Origin: Oscillatoriaceae cyanobacterium Prado104
GTDB taxonomy: Bacteria; Cyanobacteriota; Cyanobacteriia; Cyanobacteriales; Microcoleaceae
Reading direction: 5' to 3'
DNA: 64,000 nucleotides
NCBI GenBank assembly: GCA_025454405.1
Contig: JALOON010000011.1
Location: 176,942 to 240,941, forward strand
Shown piece by piece: positions 8,413 to 16,475 of this stretch. The notes beneath the pieces are model-generated. The model searched no databases, was not told the DNA's origin, and was given only the letters and a program-made list of their open reading frames with translations. A program made the position numbers and the translations under genes. Numbering within the stretch: position 1 is the first letter of the stretch; each line of letters starts with the position of its first letter.

Positions 8413-8946
8413 CTATGGTCCGAGTACCACACTCGCCGCCGCCGCGAGGGAAGTCCCGCACCAAGAACACCCGGACTCCAAATGCGCGTAAGGGGAAATT
8501 CGCTGGCATTTGGGACACTGCAAACCGTATTTCATCGGACCCGTCGGCAGTCGGTTCGGCGGTGCGGGCGCAGGGGACAGCAAAACCGTCTGTTGGGATT
8601 CGGGATCGGCAGCCGCCACCGCAGTTACCTCAAGCTGCACTTGACCTAAATAAATGCGGCTTCCCAAACTCAATTTTGCTTCTCCTCGATCGAGAATGTT
8701 CCCGTCTACCAGGGGCGGATTGCTGGGACGCAAATTCCGCACTTTAAATTCGTTTGACTCTCGATCGAAAAATATTTCAACGTGCAGTCCCGATACGCTT
8801 TGATGCGAAAATACCAGATCGCACTTGGCAGGATCGCGCCCCAACCTAAACGTTCCGGGATTTTTGCTCGGCTGTCCGTCTTGAATTATTTGATTTTGAC
8901 GCACCCCAGCTTCATCCTTCCAATCTAATGTGAGCTGGTTTGTCAT
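8413..8946 (-). CDS. FHA domain protein with C-terminal zinc ribbon
   Basis: This 177-residue protein has an N-terminal FHA domain (about 1-110: FRLGRDPAKCDLVF, HQSVSGLHVEIFFD, VRNLRPSNPPLVDGNIL), a Pro/Ala linker and a C-terminal four-cysteine ribbon. The ribbon is CPKCQR at about 144-147 and CSWCG at about 160-163, consistent with one zinc ion. FHA domains bind phosphothreonine peptides, so the protein is probably an adaptor in Ser/Thr kinase signalling. The FHA-oxidoreductase gene lies downstream on the same strand, but a MITE and repeats lie between them, so co-transcription is doubtful. No kinase gene is in view. Confidence 0.85.
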   Translation of the reverse strand: MTNQLTLDWKDEAGVRQNQIIQDGQPSKNPGTFRLGRDPAKCDLVFSHQSVSGLHVEIFFDRESNEFKVRNLRPSNPPLVDGNILDRGEAKLSLGSRIYLGQVQLEVTAVAAADPESQQTVLLSPAPAPPNRLPTGPMKYGLQCPKCQRISPYAHLESGCSWCGTSLAAAASVVLGP

Positions 8947-9045
8947 AATTTTATAGTTTCCTGAAATCTCAAAGAATACTACATTGTTTTTATCTTAAAT
9001 TCTGCAAGTTTTGACTCGGCTCGGAGATTTTTGGCCGCTCAAACA

Positions 9046-9069
9046 AAAAGCCCCTTCAGTGGGGCTTTT
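9046..9069 (-). terminator. Intrinsic terminator of the KGG gene
   Basis: A perfect stem AAAAGCCCC/GGGGCTTTT with a 6-nt loop lies 158 bp beyond the KGG gene's stop. Read on the minus strand it ends in a U-rich run (CTTTTTGTTTG). The long untranslated stretch 9070-9226 between stop and hairpin has no recognisable RNA. Confidence 0.75.
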
Positions 9070-9226
9070 GGCATCGCACCGATCGCAATTGCCAAGATGG
9101 GGAAGCGACGATCGAACTGCCCGTTGGGAACTCGATCGCTGCTTCCCCTGCACTGCTTTATCCTAGTGCTGGTTGTCCGACTCCGGCGGGTGCGATTCGC
9201 CAGTTGCGGGGACGGAATCTCAAGGC

Positions 9227-9463
9227 TTAAGAAGCTGGTTCGCTTTTGCGGCTTTTGCGTCCGCCTTCGCGACCGATTTGGGCCATGTGTTCCCGATTTT
9301 TGCTCACGGCTTCCCCACCTTTTTGACCAGCTTGTCTGGCTTCTTCAGAGGTGAATTCGTGTGCAGTGCCTTTTGCGTGTGCAGCTTTGCCGCCTTTGCT
9401 AGCAATTGCGCGCTGTTTTTCTGCGTCCATAGATGCGAATCCGCGTTTGCTCTTTTCAGCCAT
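9227..9463 (-). CDS. KGG-repeat general stress protein (con-10/YciG-like)
   Basis: A 78-residue, highly charged protein without hydrophobic core segments, built of KGG-type repeats: IASKGGKAAHAKGT, RQAGQKGGEAVSK and IGREGGRKS. The first contains the GGxAAH signature of the stress-induced KGG family, which includes fungal con-10 and enterobacterial YciG. Biochemical role is unknown; members are typically stress- or stationary-phase-induced. A good Shine-Dalgarno AAGGAG precedes the ATG by 8 bases. Predicted soluble and disordered. Confidence 0.8.
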   Translation of the reverse strand: MAEKSKRGFASMDAEKQRAIASKGGKAAHAKGTAHEFTSEEARQAGQKGGEAVSKNREHMAQIGREGGRKSRKSEPAS

Positions 9464-9724
9464 GACACAGTCTCCTTGTTTGTTGTCTGATTTTTGAGTG
9501 TGCTTTGCATCATTCTAGAAATCTTCCAACTTTCGTACCTCTTTCTCAGGTACAGTAATTCTTTATTTCGCTGGAAGGATGGAATTGAATGCTTGTCTGC
9601 GAAAGATTCAGAAGATTTTTTTCTGTGCGGGGCGAGCCATCCAAATTCAATGTAAAAATTCAAAAGAAAGTTGTTGTTTTGCCTTTTTAGACTGAATTTC
9701 TTTGCTCCCCTGCGCGATCGCCTG

Positions 9725-10375
9725 TTACCCGGATGTTAGTTTGTCGGCCGATCGAGTTGTTTCCGGCAATCGATATTTAGGCGCGCAACGCAGCACGTAA
9801 TCGATCGCTCCCATCAAGTTTACCTTGTGACCGATCGAAACATAGATCGGTTTTACTCCCCCTTGAGTTCTGAGTGCTGCGCCAACGGTTTCCGGGCCAT
9901 CGAGCAAGGGCTGCCAACTGCCCCGCGATTGTCCTACTTCTGAATGTTGTCCGATAAATCGAGTTTTCGCAACTCCGATCGTCGCGATTCCTGTCATCAC
10001 TCCCAAATGGCAAGCCAAACCGAACCTGCGGGGGTGAGCGAGTCCTTGACCGTCACACAAAATCAAGTCTGGCATTGGGTCAATCTTTGCTAGGGCTTCG
10101 AGAACTGCCGGCACTTCTCGAAATGACAGGAAACCGGGAACGTAAGGAAAAGTAGTCGGGCTGCGAACTACAGCTTGCTGCTGCAACTGCAGATCCGGAA
10201 AGCTCAAAACTGTTACAGCCGCCTGCGACACGGAGTCCGTGCTGTCGTAGCCGACATCCACGCCTGCAACGTACCGCACTGTTTCCAGTCGGTTTTCGGT
10301 AATTACCTTTGACCGGAGTTCTTCTTGAATGGCGATCGCCTCTTCAATTGTCTGCGGCCAAACTTGCTGTAACAT
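9725..10375 (-). CDS. nfi: Endonuclease V (deoxyinosine 3' endonuclease)
   Basis: This 216-residue protein is full length for the family. It cleaves the second phosphodiester bond 3' of deoxyinosine in repair of deaminated adenine. The RNase H-like catalytic acids are visible: D40 in AGVDVGYD, E87 in LSFREVPAVLEAL and D108 in LILCDGQGLAHPRRFGLA. The PYVPGFLSFRE block corresponds to the DNA-strand-separating PYIP wedge. The ATG at 10375 is the only good start. Monocistronic, with an AT-rich 450-bp gap upstream. Confidence 0.93.
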   Translation of the reverse strand: MLQQVWPQTIEEAIAIQEELRSKVITENRLETVRYVAGVDVGYDSTDSVSQAAVTVLSFPDLQLQQQAVVRSPTTFPYVPGFLSFREVPAVLEALAKIDPMPDLILCDGQGLAHPRRFGLACHLGVMTGIATIGVAKTRFIGQHSEVGQSRGSWQPLLDGPETVGAALRTQGGVKPIYVSIGHKVNLMGAIDYVLRCAPKYRLPETTRSADKLTSG

Positions 10376-10760
10376 TTTGGACTCTCTTCAACCGTTCTCA
10401 TCTAAGTTTAACTTATTTTGCGGCTTTTTTAAACTCGGTATTTTTCTTTTTTCGCCTCTGGCTTCCTTGAGTAAAAAGAGCATAATTTATAATTTTTTAA
10501 TTATTTCTTTTGTTTTCTACACAGTATAATTACACCCGCTTCTGGGGCAAGATTTTCTCACTTAGCTACAAGTTAACCCCGTGTCAAGATATTGAAACAT
10601 TAATTTATCAAAAGTGACATATTGGCAAAAAATAATTTATTTTAACTTAATAATCAAGGGAGCTAGTGGCGATCGAGGGGTGCTGACCCGCACCCCAAAG
10701 CCAGACAGGAGCAACTGAGAAATATGACTTTTATGAATTAAATTAATGAATGGATCTGGA
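10376..10760. other. Divergent intergenic region, AT-rich
   Basis: This gap separates the divergently transcribed nfi and SPFH genes. It is AT-rich, contains TATAAT at 10524-10529 on the plus strand without a good -35 box, and one G+C-rich segment at about 10668-10705. I see no gene or RNA here. The promoter of the SPFH gene is listed separately. Confidence 0.5.
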
Positions 10761-10789
10761 TTGCCACTCAAAAAAATCAAGGTTATAAT
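10761..10789 (+). promoter_or_regulatory. Sigma-70-type promoter for the SPFH gene
   Basis: TTGCCA (10761-10766) and TATAAT (10784-10789) are separated by exactly 17 bp, matching the consensus architecture. Transcription would start near 10796, giving a leader of about 30 nt. An overlapping out-of-frame ATG at 10822 opens a nine-codon frame just before the real ATG at 10826. Confidence 0.6.
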
Positions 10790-10825
10790 TAAGATATATA
10801 GCAGCCTTTTCAAGGCAAAAAATGT

Positions 10826-11659
10826 ATGAAAATAACGCAGTCTTTTAAGTACAATTTGGCTTTGTATATTGTTGGCGGCTTAGTTGTGGCGATCGCCGCC
10901 TTAATCCTCAGACCCTTTGCCCTCGTAGGCGCTGGGGAACGGGGAATTATGATGCGCTTCGGCAAAGTGCAAAACACTATTCTCGATGAAGGCATTCACC
11001 CGATAATACCGATCGTCACCACAGTAAAAACCTTGAGCGTCCGGGTACAAAAAACCGACATTCAAGCCGATGCGGCATCCAAAGATTTGCAAAAAGTCAG
11101 TACAGATTTAGCAGTCAACTGGAACATAGACCCCGCCAAAGCCAATCAAGTTTTCCAGCAAATCGGAGACGAAGAACAAATTGTCACCAGCATTCTCAAT
11201 CCGGCAATTTCCGAAGTGCTCAAAGCAGCAACTGCGAAAAAAACAGCAGAAGAAATTATTACCGAACGCAACGATCTCAAAACAGAAATCGACAGCAGCC
11301 TCAAACAGCGCTTGGCACCTTACGGCGTCATCGTGAGAGATGTGTCATTAATCAACTTTGGCTTTTCTCCAGAATTTAGCAAGGCGATCGAAGCCAAACA
11401 GATAGCAGAACAAGAAGCGAAACAAGCGGAATTTACAGTGAAAAAAGCAGTGCAAGACGCCCAAGCTGAAATTAACCGCGCCAAAGGTCAAGCAGAAGCC
11501 CAGCGATTGCAGAGGCAGAGTTTAACACCAGAACTTTTGCAGAAGCAAGCCATTGAAAAATGGGACGGTAAGTTTCCGACAGTAATGGGAGGCAACAGCA
11601 GTTTGCCGTTAATTAATATTGCGCCGCCCGGCAGTCAACCTGCAACTCCGGCGAGGTAA
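10826..11659 (+). CDS. Prohibitin-like SPFH/band-7 membrane protein
   Basis: This 277-residue protein has one N-terminal membrane anchor (about residues 10-32: LALYIVGGLVVAIAALILRP) and an SPFH/PHB domain (about 35-215: GERGIMMRFGKVQN, LSVRVQKTDIQADAASKD, RDVSLINFGFSPEF). An Ala/Glu/Lys-rich coiled coil follows (about 195-240: AIEAKQIAEQEAKQAEFT) and then a Pro-rich tail. Prohibitins form large ring assemblies in membranes and act as protein chaperones; in cyanobacteria they occur in plasma and thylakoid membranes. A promoter lies just upstream. It is followed by two long inverted repeats and then the eCIS locus, with which no functional link is shown. Confidence 0.9.
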   Translation: MKITQSFKYNLALYIVGGLVVAIAALILRPFALVGAGERGIMMRFGKVQNTILDEGIHPIIPIVTTVKTLSVRVQKTDIQADAASKDLQKVSTDLAVNWNIDPAKANQVFQQIGDEEQIVTSILNPAISEVLKAATAKKTAEEIITERNDLKTEIDSSLKQRLAPYGVIVRDVSLINFGFSPEFSKAIEAKQIAEQEAKQAEFTVKKAVQDAQAEINRAKGQAEAQRLQRQSLTPELLQKQAIEKWDGKFPTVMGGNSSLPLINIAPPGSQPATPAR

Positions 11660-11686
11660 ATATTAGTCTTTAGAAGACACCGACCA

Positions 11687-11864
11687 CCGGGTTTTTTCGC
11701 TAAGAGACAAGTTTTAAGCCAAAATCTCAAAAAACCCGGTTTCTTTAATCTCACGTCTTGCACCATTTTCAAAAAACGGGGTTTCTGACCGAGATTTATG
11801 CGTAAAAACCAATATTTATCGTCAGAAACCCCGTTTTTCGCTTGCTGGTTGAGAATGGTGCAAG
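11687..11864. repeat. Two nested inverted repeats after the SPFH gene
   Basis: The first hairpin pairs CCGGGTTTTTT (11687-11697) with AAAAAACCCGG (11729-11739) and may act as terminator. The second, 11757-11864, pairs CTTGCACCATTTTC with GAGAATGGTGCAAG at its ends and, internally, AAAAACGGGGTTTCTGAC with GTCAGAAACCCCGTTTTT. It is about 108 bp with terminal inverted repeats, which suggests a MITE-like palindromic element. Confidence 0.75.
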
Positions 11865-12341
11865 CTCTCAGTTTAACTGACTTCACATAGTTGCGAAGGA
11901 ACCTCTACATTAAGGGAATGCGATCGACTTCAGAACGGGGAAAGCATTTAATCTGTAATTAAATTTACTGTGGCTGCTAATTTGACGGCGCTCGGATTTA
12001 AATTATATTAACATTTACAAATATTTGTAAGTATTTTCAATTCACTGGGCTTTATATGCGAACATGGGTTTAATTTCGGTGCAGCGATCGCTAATAAAGT
12101 TCGCCTAGTTCCCATAGTTCGCAGTTTTGAACTATTTTCTGCAAGCTTATTTTCTCAAAACATCTACCTAATTGAAAACGAGCTGGCTGGCAAGGTATTT
12201 CTACTTAATCAAACAAACCTTGCGTCCAGAATTGAGATAACTTGGTTTGACTCGAAATCCATCACAGTCCTTGGCTAGATAAGCAAGTAGTTTATCTAGT
12301 GCGCGGTAGCGTATCAATACTTAGCTAAGGAGAAATTAACC
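11865..12341 (+). promoter_or_regulatory. Leader region of the eCIS locus with operator-like hairpin
   Basis: This 477-bp AT-rich gap has no gene. The inverted repeat CTAGATAA (12275-12282) / TTATCTAG (12292-12299), with a 9-nt spacer, lies 42 bp before the sheath start; it could be a protein-binding operator or an mRNA hairpin. The sheath gene has a good Shine-Dalgarno AAGGAG at 12327-12332, nine bases before its ATG. As the first gene of a long codirectional locus, the sheath's upstream region should hold the main promoter; I see no consensus pair I would defend. Confidence 0.5.
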
Positions 12342-14654
12342 ATGGTAACAGTTAGTTATCCAGGTGTTTACATTCAAGAAGTTCCCAGTGGAGTACGCAC
12401 GATCGCAGGGGTAAGCACTTCAGTGACAGCGTTTGTTGGTGCGGCAAAGCGAGGTCCAATAAATAAAGCAGTTCGCATTCTTGGCTACGCTGACTACGAG
12501 CGCAGCTTTGGCGGTCTAGATGCTACTTCCGAAATGAGCTATGCCGTGCGTCAGTTCTTCTTAAACGGTGGCAGCGAAGCATGGGTAGTGCGATTAGCAA
12601 AAAATGCCAATGCTGCGTTTCGAGACCTTAACAAGGCTGCCCCGCCCGCATCTAATGTCCTGAAGGTGACGGCGATCGATGAAGGAAAAAGCGGTAATGA
12701 TATCGAGGTACGAATAGATTACGATACGGATAATCCAGCCAGCACCTTCAACCTCACTTTTAACTACATCTCGAAAGACAATCCAACCGATCGGGTTAGC
12801 GAAACCTTTAGGAATCTTTCGATGAACAGCCAAGATCCTATTTATGTTGAGAGTGCGATAAATAATGTCTCGCGTTTGGTTACAGTCGGGCGCACGGTTC
12901 CCTCTAGCACGCTAAGCAGCCTCAGTGCTGGTACAAGTTTGGGTGGAAAGCTGGAGAGTGGTGGGGCATTGGTTGATGTTTCCACATTAATTGACAATAC
13001 TCACGATCGGTTTCGCATTGTTGTTAACGGGCTACCACCTGTAACAGTGCAGCTTGCATCCACAGATGCAGGTTCTGGCACGCCCGCACAGAAGCTACTC
13101 AATGTCTGTAACGCGATCGCTTCAAAAGTCCAAGCAGCGGCAGGCGGCAACCCGGCACTTGCCAGCTTTGCCTGCGTTCCAGACAACAACGCCATTAAAA
13201 TGACATCGGGATTGGGCGGAGAAAGCTCTAGCGTGCGGGTGTTACCGGGCTTGCAAAACGATATTTCTGCCAGACTAAAGCTCGGTACGCTCAATGGAGG
13301 TGTAGAAACAGACGCAGTTTCCTCTATACGTCCGGATGTAATTCCACCTCCCGGAACCCTGACCTCCGGCACATTTGGAGCAACTGACCTCGATACCATT
13401 CCCAGCGCCACCAGTAACAGTTTTCAGATCGGTCTCAATGGTTATGGTTTGAACACAGTTAATCTGGGAAATACAGCAGCGACCGGCACAAATTTAGGTG
13501 AGAAATTGCAAAATATTGCGAGTCGTATCGAGACCGCTGTACGGGCGCTCAAACCAAGCAATCCCGCTTACAAAAACTTTAGATGCGTTGTCGTCGATAC
13601 TAACAAGCTGCGACTGATTTCAGGAACGGGTGGGGACGGTTCCTCTGTAGTTATTGATGCTGCAACCAGTAACGATGTTGCCAATGCCTTGCGCTTGGTG
13701 ACTGGTGCCGTCCGAGTTGATGGACAGAATATCTACTTACAAAACGGCACCGAAAATCCCTATACCGATGCCGATGCTTACAACCTGTTCATCGCCAGCC
13801 GCTCTCAAAGAAAGGGAATCTACGCCTTGGAATCTGTCGATCTATTTAACTTGCTATGTTTGCCCGGTGAAACAGATCCCAGCATTTTGATGGACGCAGC
13901 AGCCTACTGCCAGGAACGGCGAGCTTTTCTGATTGCTGATGCATCAAAATCAACAAGAAGCCCTGACGATATGGTGCAGGTTATTTCCGGTACGGCTCTA
14001 CCGAAAACCGAGCATGGAGCAGTTTACTATCCCTGGATCGATATTGCAGACCCGTTGAATAGCGGTAAGCTGCGCTCCTGCCCGCCCAGCGGCACGATCG
14101 CTGGATTGTATGCTCGCATCGATAGCACTCGCGGTGTCTGGAAAGCTCCTGCTGGAATCGAGGCAACCTTGGTAGGAGTTCAAAAAGTAGAGTACCAATT
14201 GACCGATCGAGAAAATGGTGTTCTCAATCCCCTCGGCGTGAATTGCCTTCGCAACTTTCCAGTATATGGCGCGGTAGCGTGGGGTGCCCGAACCCTACGC
14301 GGGGCAGATGCGATCGGTTCGGAGTGGAAATACATTCCCATTCGGCGGCTGGCACTGTTTTTAGAAGAATCCCTTTATCGCGGCACTAAATGGGTGGTAT
14401 TTGAACCGAACGACGAACCTTTGTGGGCGCAAATTCGGCTGAATATCGGTGCTTTCATGAATGGATTGTTCCGCCAGGGTGCATTTCAGGGAAGTACGCC
14501 GGACAAAGCCTTTTTCGTGAAATGCGATAGCGAAACGACTACCCAGGCCGATCGCAATTTAGGCATTGTCAACATCGAAGTCGGGTTTGCTCCTCTCAAA
14601 CCTGCCGAATTTGTGATTATTAAAATTCAGCAAATTGCTGGCGACCTGCAATAA
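12342..14654 (+). CDS. eCIS contractile sheath protein
   Basis: This 770-residue tail sheath protein forms the outer contractile tube. The N-terminus SYPGVYIQEVPSGVRTIAGV is the classic sheath start whose beta strand interlocks with neighbouring subunits. VTAFVGAAKRGP and QFFLNGGSEAWVVRL belong to the same conserved core. The C-terminal sheath domain (about 500-770) includes ESLYRGTKWVVFEPND, FMNGLFRQGAFQG and a final strand near EVGFAPLKPAEFVIIKIQQI. About 350 residues between (roughly 110-470) form a large surface insertion made of two similar Ser/Thr/Gly-rich segments, each containing PAQKLLNVCNAIASK- or GEKLQNIASRIETA-like helices. Afp/PVC encode several sheath paralogues, while only one is seen here. 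Confidence 0.95.
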   Translation: MVTVSYPGVYIQEVPSGVRTIAGVSTSVTAFVGAAKRGPINKAVRILGYADYERSFGGLDATSEMSYAVRQFFLNGGSEAWVVRLAKNANAAFRDLNKAAPPASNVLKVTAIDEGKSGNDIEVRIDYDTDNPASTFNLTFNYISKDNPTDRVSETFRNLSMNSQDPIYVESAINNVSRLVTVGRTVPSSTLSSLSAGTSLGGKLESGGALVDVSTLIDNTHDRFRIVVNGLPPVTVQLASTDAGSGTPAQKLLNVCNAIASKVQAAAGGNPALASFACVPDNNAIKMTSGLGGESSSVRVLPGLQNDISARLKLGTLNGGVETDAVSSIRPDVIPPPGTLTSGTFGATDLDTIPSATSNSFQIGLNGYGLNTVNLGNTAATGTNLGEKLQNIASRIETAVRALKPSNPAYKNFRCVVVDTNKLRLISGTGGDGSSVVIDAATSNDVANALRLVTGAVRVDGQNIYLQNGTENPYTDADAYNLFIASRSQRKGIYALESVDLFNLLCLPGETDPSILMDAAAYCQERRAFLIADASKSTRSPDDMVQVISGTALPKTEHGAVYYPWIDIADPLNSGKLRSCPPSGTIAGLYARIDSTRGVWKAPAGIEATLVGVQKVEYQLTDRENGVLNPLGVNCLRNFPVYGAVAWGARTLRGADAIGSEWKYIPIRRLALFLEESLYRGTKWVVFEPNDEPLWAQIRLNIGAFMNGLFRQGAFQGSTPDKAFFVKCDSETTTQADRNLGIVNIEVGFAPLKPAEFVIIKIQQIAGDLQ

Positions 14655-14669
14655 TTTTAGGAGGTGGCA

Positions 14670-15194
14670 ATGGCTAACGGATTTGTTAAAAATGCCCACC
14701 GGATCGATCCCTACAAAAATTACAAATTCCGAATAAAATGGGATGGAAAAACGGTTTTGGGTGTTTCTAAAGTGGGAGCACTGAAGCGGACGACTCAGGT
14801 TGTCAACTATCGATCGGGCGGCGAAAACAGTACCGACCACAAATCTCCCGGACGCACGACTTATGATGGTTTGACTTTAGAACGCGGGATTACTCACGAT
14901 CCGGAATTTGAAGCTTGGGCAGACAGGGTGCATCCCTATGCTGGCGACACGGCAATGGATTTGGCAAACTACAAAAAGGAGTTAGTTCTCGAAGTTTTGA
15001 ATGAGAAAGGTCACGTAGCATTGCGATATTTTTTGCATGATTGTTGGGTGAGCGAATTTACAGCAATCCCGGCTTTGGATGCGAACGCAAATGCGGTGGC
15101 TGTGGAAACAATTAAGATTGAGTTGAATGGTTGGGATCGGGATAAATCTACCCCTGAACCAGATGAAAAAAGTGATGTTCCAAAGGATACTTAA
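14670..15194 (+). CDS. eCIS inner tube protein
   Basis: This 174-residue Hcp/gp19-like tube protein polymerises into the rigid tube inside the sheath. The sequence DPYKNYKFRIKWDGKTVLGVSKVG followed by the PGRTTYDGLTLERGITHDPEF region is typical of phage-tail tube subunits of the Afp1/Pvc1 type. The C-terminus is charged (DKSTPEPDEKSD). I choose the ATG at 14670, five bases after a perfect AGGAGG (14659-14664), rather than the in-frame GTG at 14664 that overlaps that site. It lies 15 bp after the sheath stop and is surely co-transcribed with it. Only one tube gene is present. Confidence 0.93.
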   Translation: MANGFVKNAHRIDPYKNYKFRIKWDGKTVLGVSKVGALKRTTQVVNYRSGGENSTDHKSPGRTTYDGLTLERGITHDPEFEAWADRVHPYAGDTAMDLANYKKELVLEVLNEKGHVALRYFLHDCWVSEFTAIPALDANANAVAVETIKIELNGWDRDKSTPEPDEKSDVPKDT

Positions 15195-15620
15195 TAACAG
15201 TTGAAAGTTGACAGTTGTTCGGGAGTTTTGAGTTTTGAGTTTTGAGTTTTGAGTTGAAAGAGAGTTTTTGAGTTGAAAGAGAGTTTTAAGTTTCTCGGGA
15301 GTTATGAGTTATGAGTTTTAAGTTTTGAGTTTTGAATCGATCGGAATTTAACTCAAAACTCAAAACTCAACATTCAAAAGTTAAAAAAATGTGAGTGCGC
15401 GAACTTTCGCGAACTTTATTTAACTCACAACTCACAACTCAACATTCAAAACTTTTTAAGTTGACAGTTGACAGCGATCGAACAATCCAACAATCAAACA
15501 ATCCAACATCTAAAATCCCCAATTCCCTAATTCCCAATTCCCAATAGCCAATCCCTCCGCTACGCTCCGCTCAATCCCCAATTCCCAATCTAAAATTGTC
15601 GGGTTGAATTTTTAAGGATT
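15195..15620. repeat. Heptamer repeat tract between tube and chaperone genes
   Basis: A 426-bp gap made almost wholly of low-complexity repeats: TTTTGAG units (15224-15340), their complement CTCAAAA (15353-15375), further copies at 15421-15455, then AATCCAAC and CCCAATT units. The two complementary arrays could fold into a long mRNA stem. CTCCGCTACGCTCCGCTCA at about 15557-15576 interrupts the CCCAATT array and looks like a very small dispersed repeat insertion. No gene is present. Confidence 0.8.
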
Positions 15621-16475
15621 ATGCAGGAATTAAATCGCGATCGCATTCCATTTCCACCGATTTCTGAAGCGATAAAGCGTCATTTTTCCCTCGGCGATCT
15701 ATCGCTGCGTCGGTTTGGCATATTGGGGGAGGATCGGGAGGTTAATTTTAACCAACCTCTGCGACCTTATCTAGAAGTCGAGATTCTGGAATGCTGTACC
15801 TGCGACGGCAATGATATCGCCCCAAATCGCGATTTCTTTTGGAGTTTGGAACTCGGCACGCGAATTGAATGCTTGCTCGCGATCGCAACTATTCCAGGCC
15901 GCTCTGAGTTTACCATTCCCTTGCGTTGTTTAAATCCAGAATGCAAACAATCGATCGAAATCGATTTTTCAATGGAGGAATTTAGCAATTTACAGGCTGA
16001 AAGTAAGTCCGATACAGGGACGGAAATTGAAATTGGCAATCAACGATTCTCGATTCGGAAGCCAACCGGATTTGACCAACTTTACTGGTTAAAGCAATCC
16101 TTCCCAGATGAAAAGTCAGCGGTTCAGACGATGCTGCAAACTTTGCTGACAGAAGAACAAAAAGCGACGTTCGATCCGGCAGCACTTGCAGGAGAAAACT
16201 GGGTACAGATGTTCGATCGAGCAATGGAGGATATAGATCCGTTAGTAAATTTCAAAGTTGGGGTAAATTGTCCCTACTGTGGAAAGCAGGATAGTCACTC
16301 GATCGATTTGGGAGAATTCTCCTTACAACGATTGCAAAATGCTCAAAAGTATTTACTTGAAACTATCCATCGTTTGGCATCTCGCTATCATTGGAACGAA
16401 CGAGAAATTTCGGAGCTTCCAGCTTGGCGGCGGGATTATTATCTGGCTATAATTGACCGGGAGGAAAATCGATGA
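15621..16475 (+). CDS. Zinc-binding, T4-type baseplate hub chaperone-like eCIS protein
   Basis: This 284-residue protein has two cysteine pairs, CLNPEC (about residues 103-108) and CPYCGKQ (about 221-224), which together could bind one zinc, plus an isolated CCTCDG near 58. Helical segments follow (FSLQRLQNAQKYLLETIHRLAS). Position after the tube gene and the paired zinc knuckles match the T4-like baseplate hub assembly chaperone family common in eCIS and Mu/T4-like clusters. It probably acts in assembly and is absent from the finished particle; that is inference. A Shine-Dalgarno AAGGA precedes the ATG. The stop overlaps the next gene by four bases (ATGA). Confidence 0.7.
   Translation: MQELNRDRIPFPPISEAIKRHFSLGDLSLRRFGILGEDREVNFNQPLRPYLEVEILECCTCDGNDIAPNRDFFWSLELGTRIECLLAIATIPGRSEFTIPLRCLNPECKQSIEIDFSMEEFSNLQAESKSDTGTEIEIGNQRFSIRKPTGFDQLYWLKQSFPDEKSAVQTMLQTLLTEEQKATFDPAALAGENWVQMFDRAMEDIDPLVNFKVGVNCPYCGKQDSHSIDLGEFSLQRLQNAQKYLLETIHRLASRYHWNEREISELPAWRRDYYLAIIDREENR

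Noticed and set aside
10822..10849. Nine-codon upstream frame overlapping the SPFH start
   Set aside because: No Shine-Dalgarno and no attenuator-like structure; probably chance.
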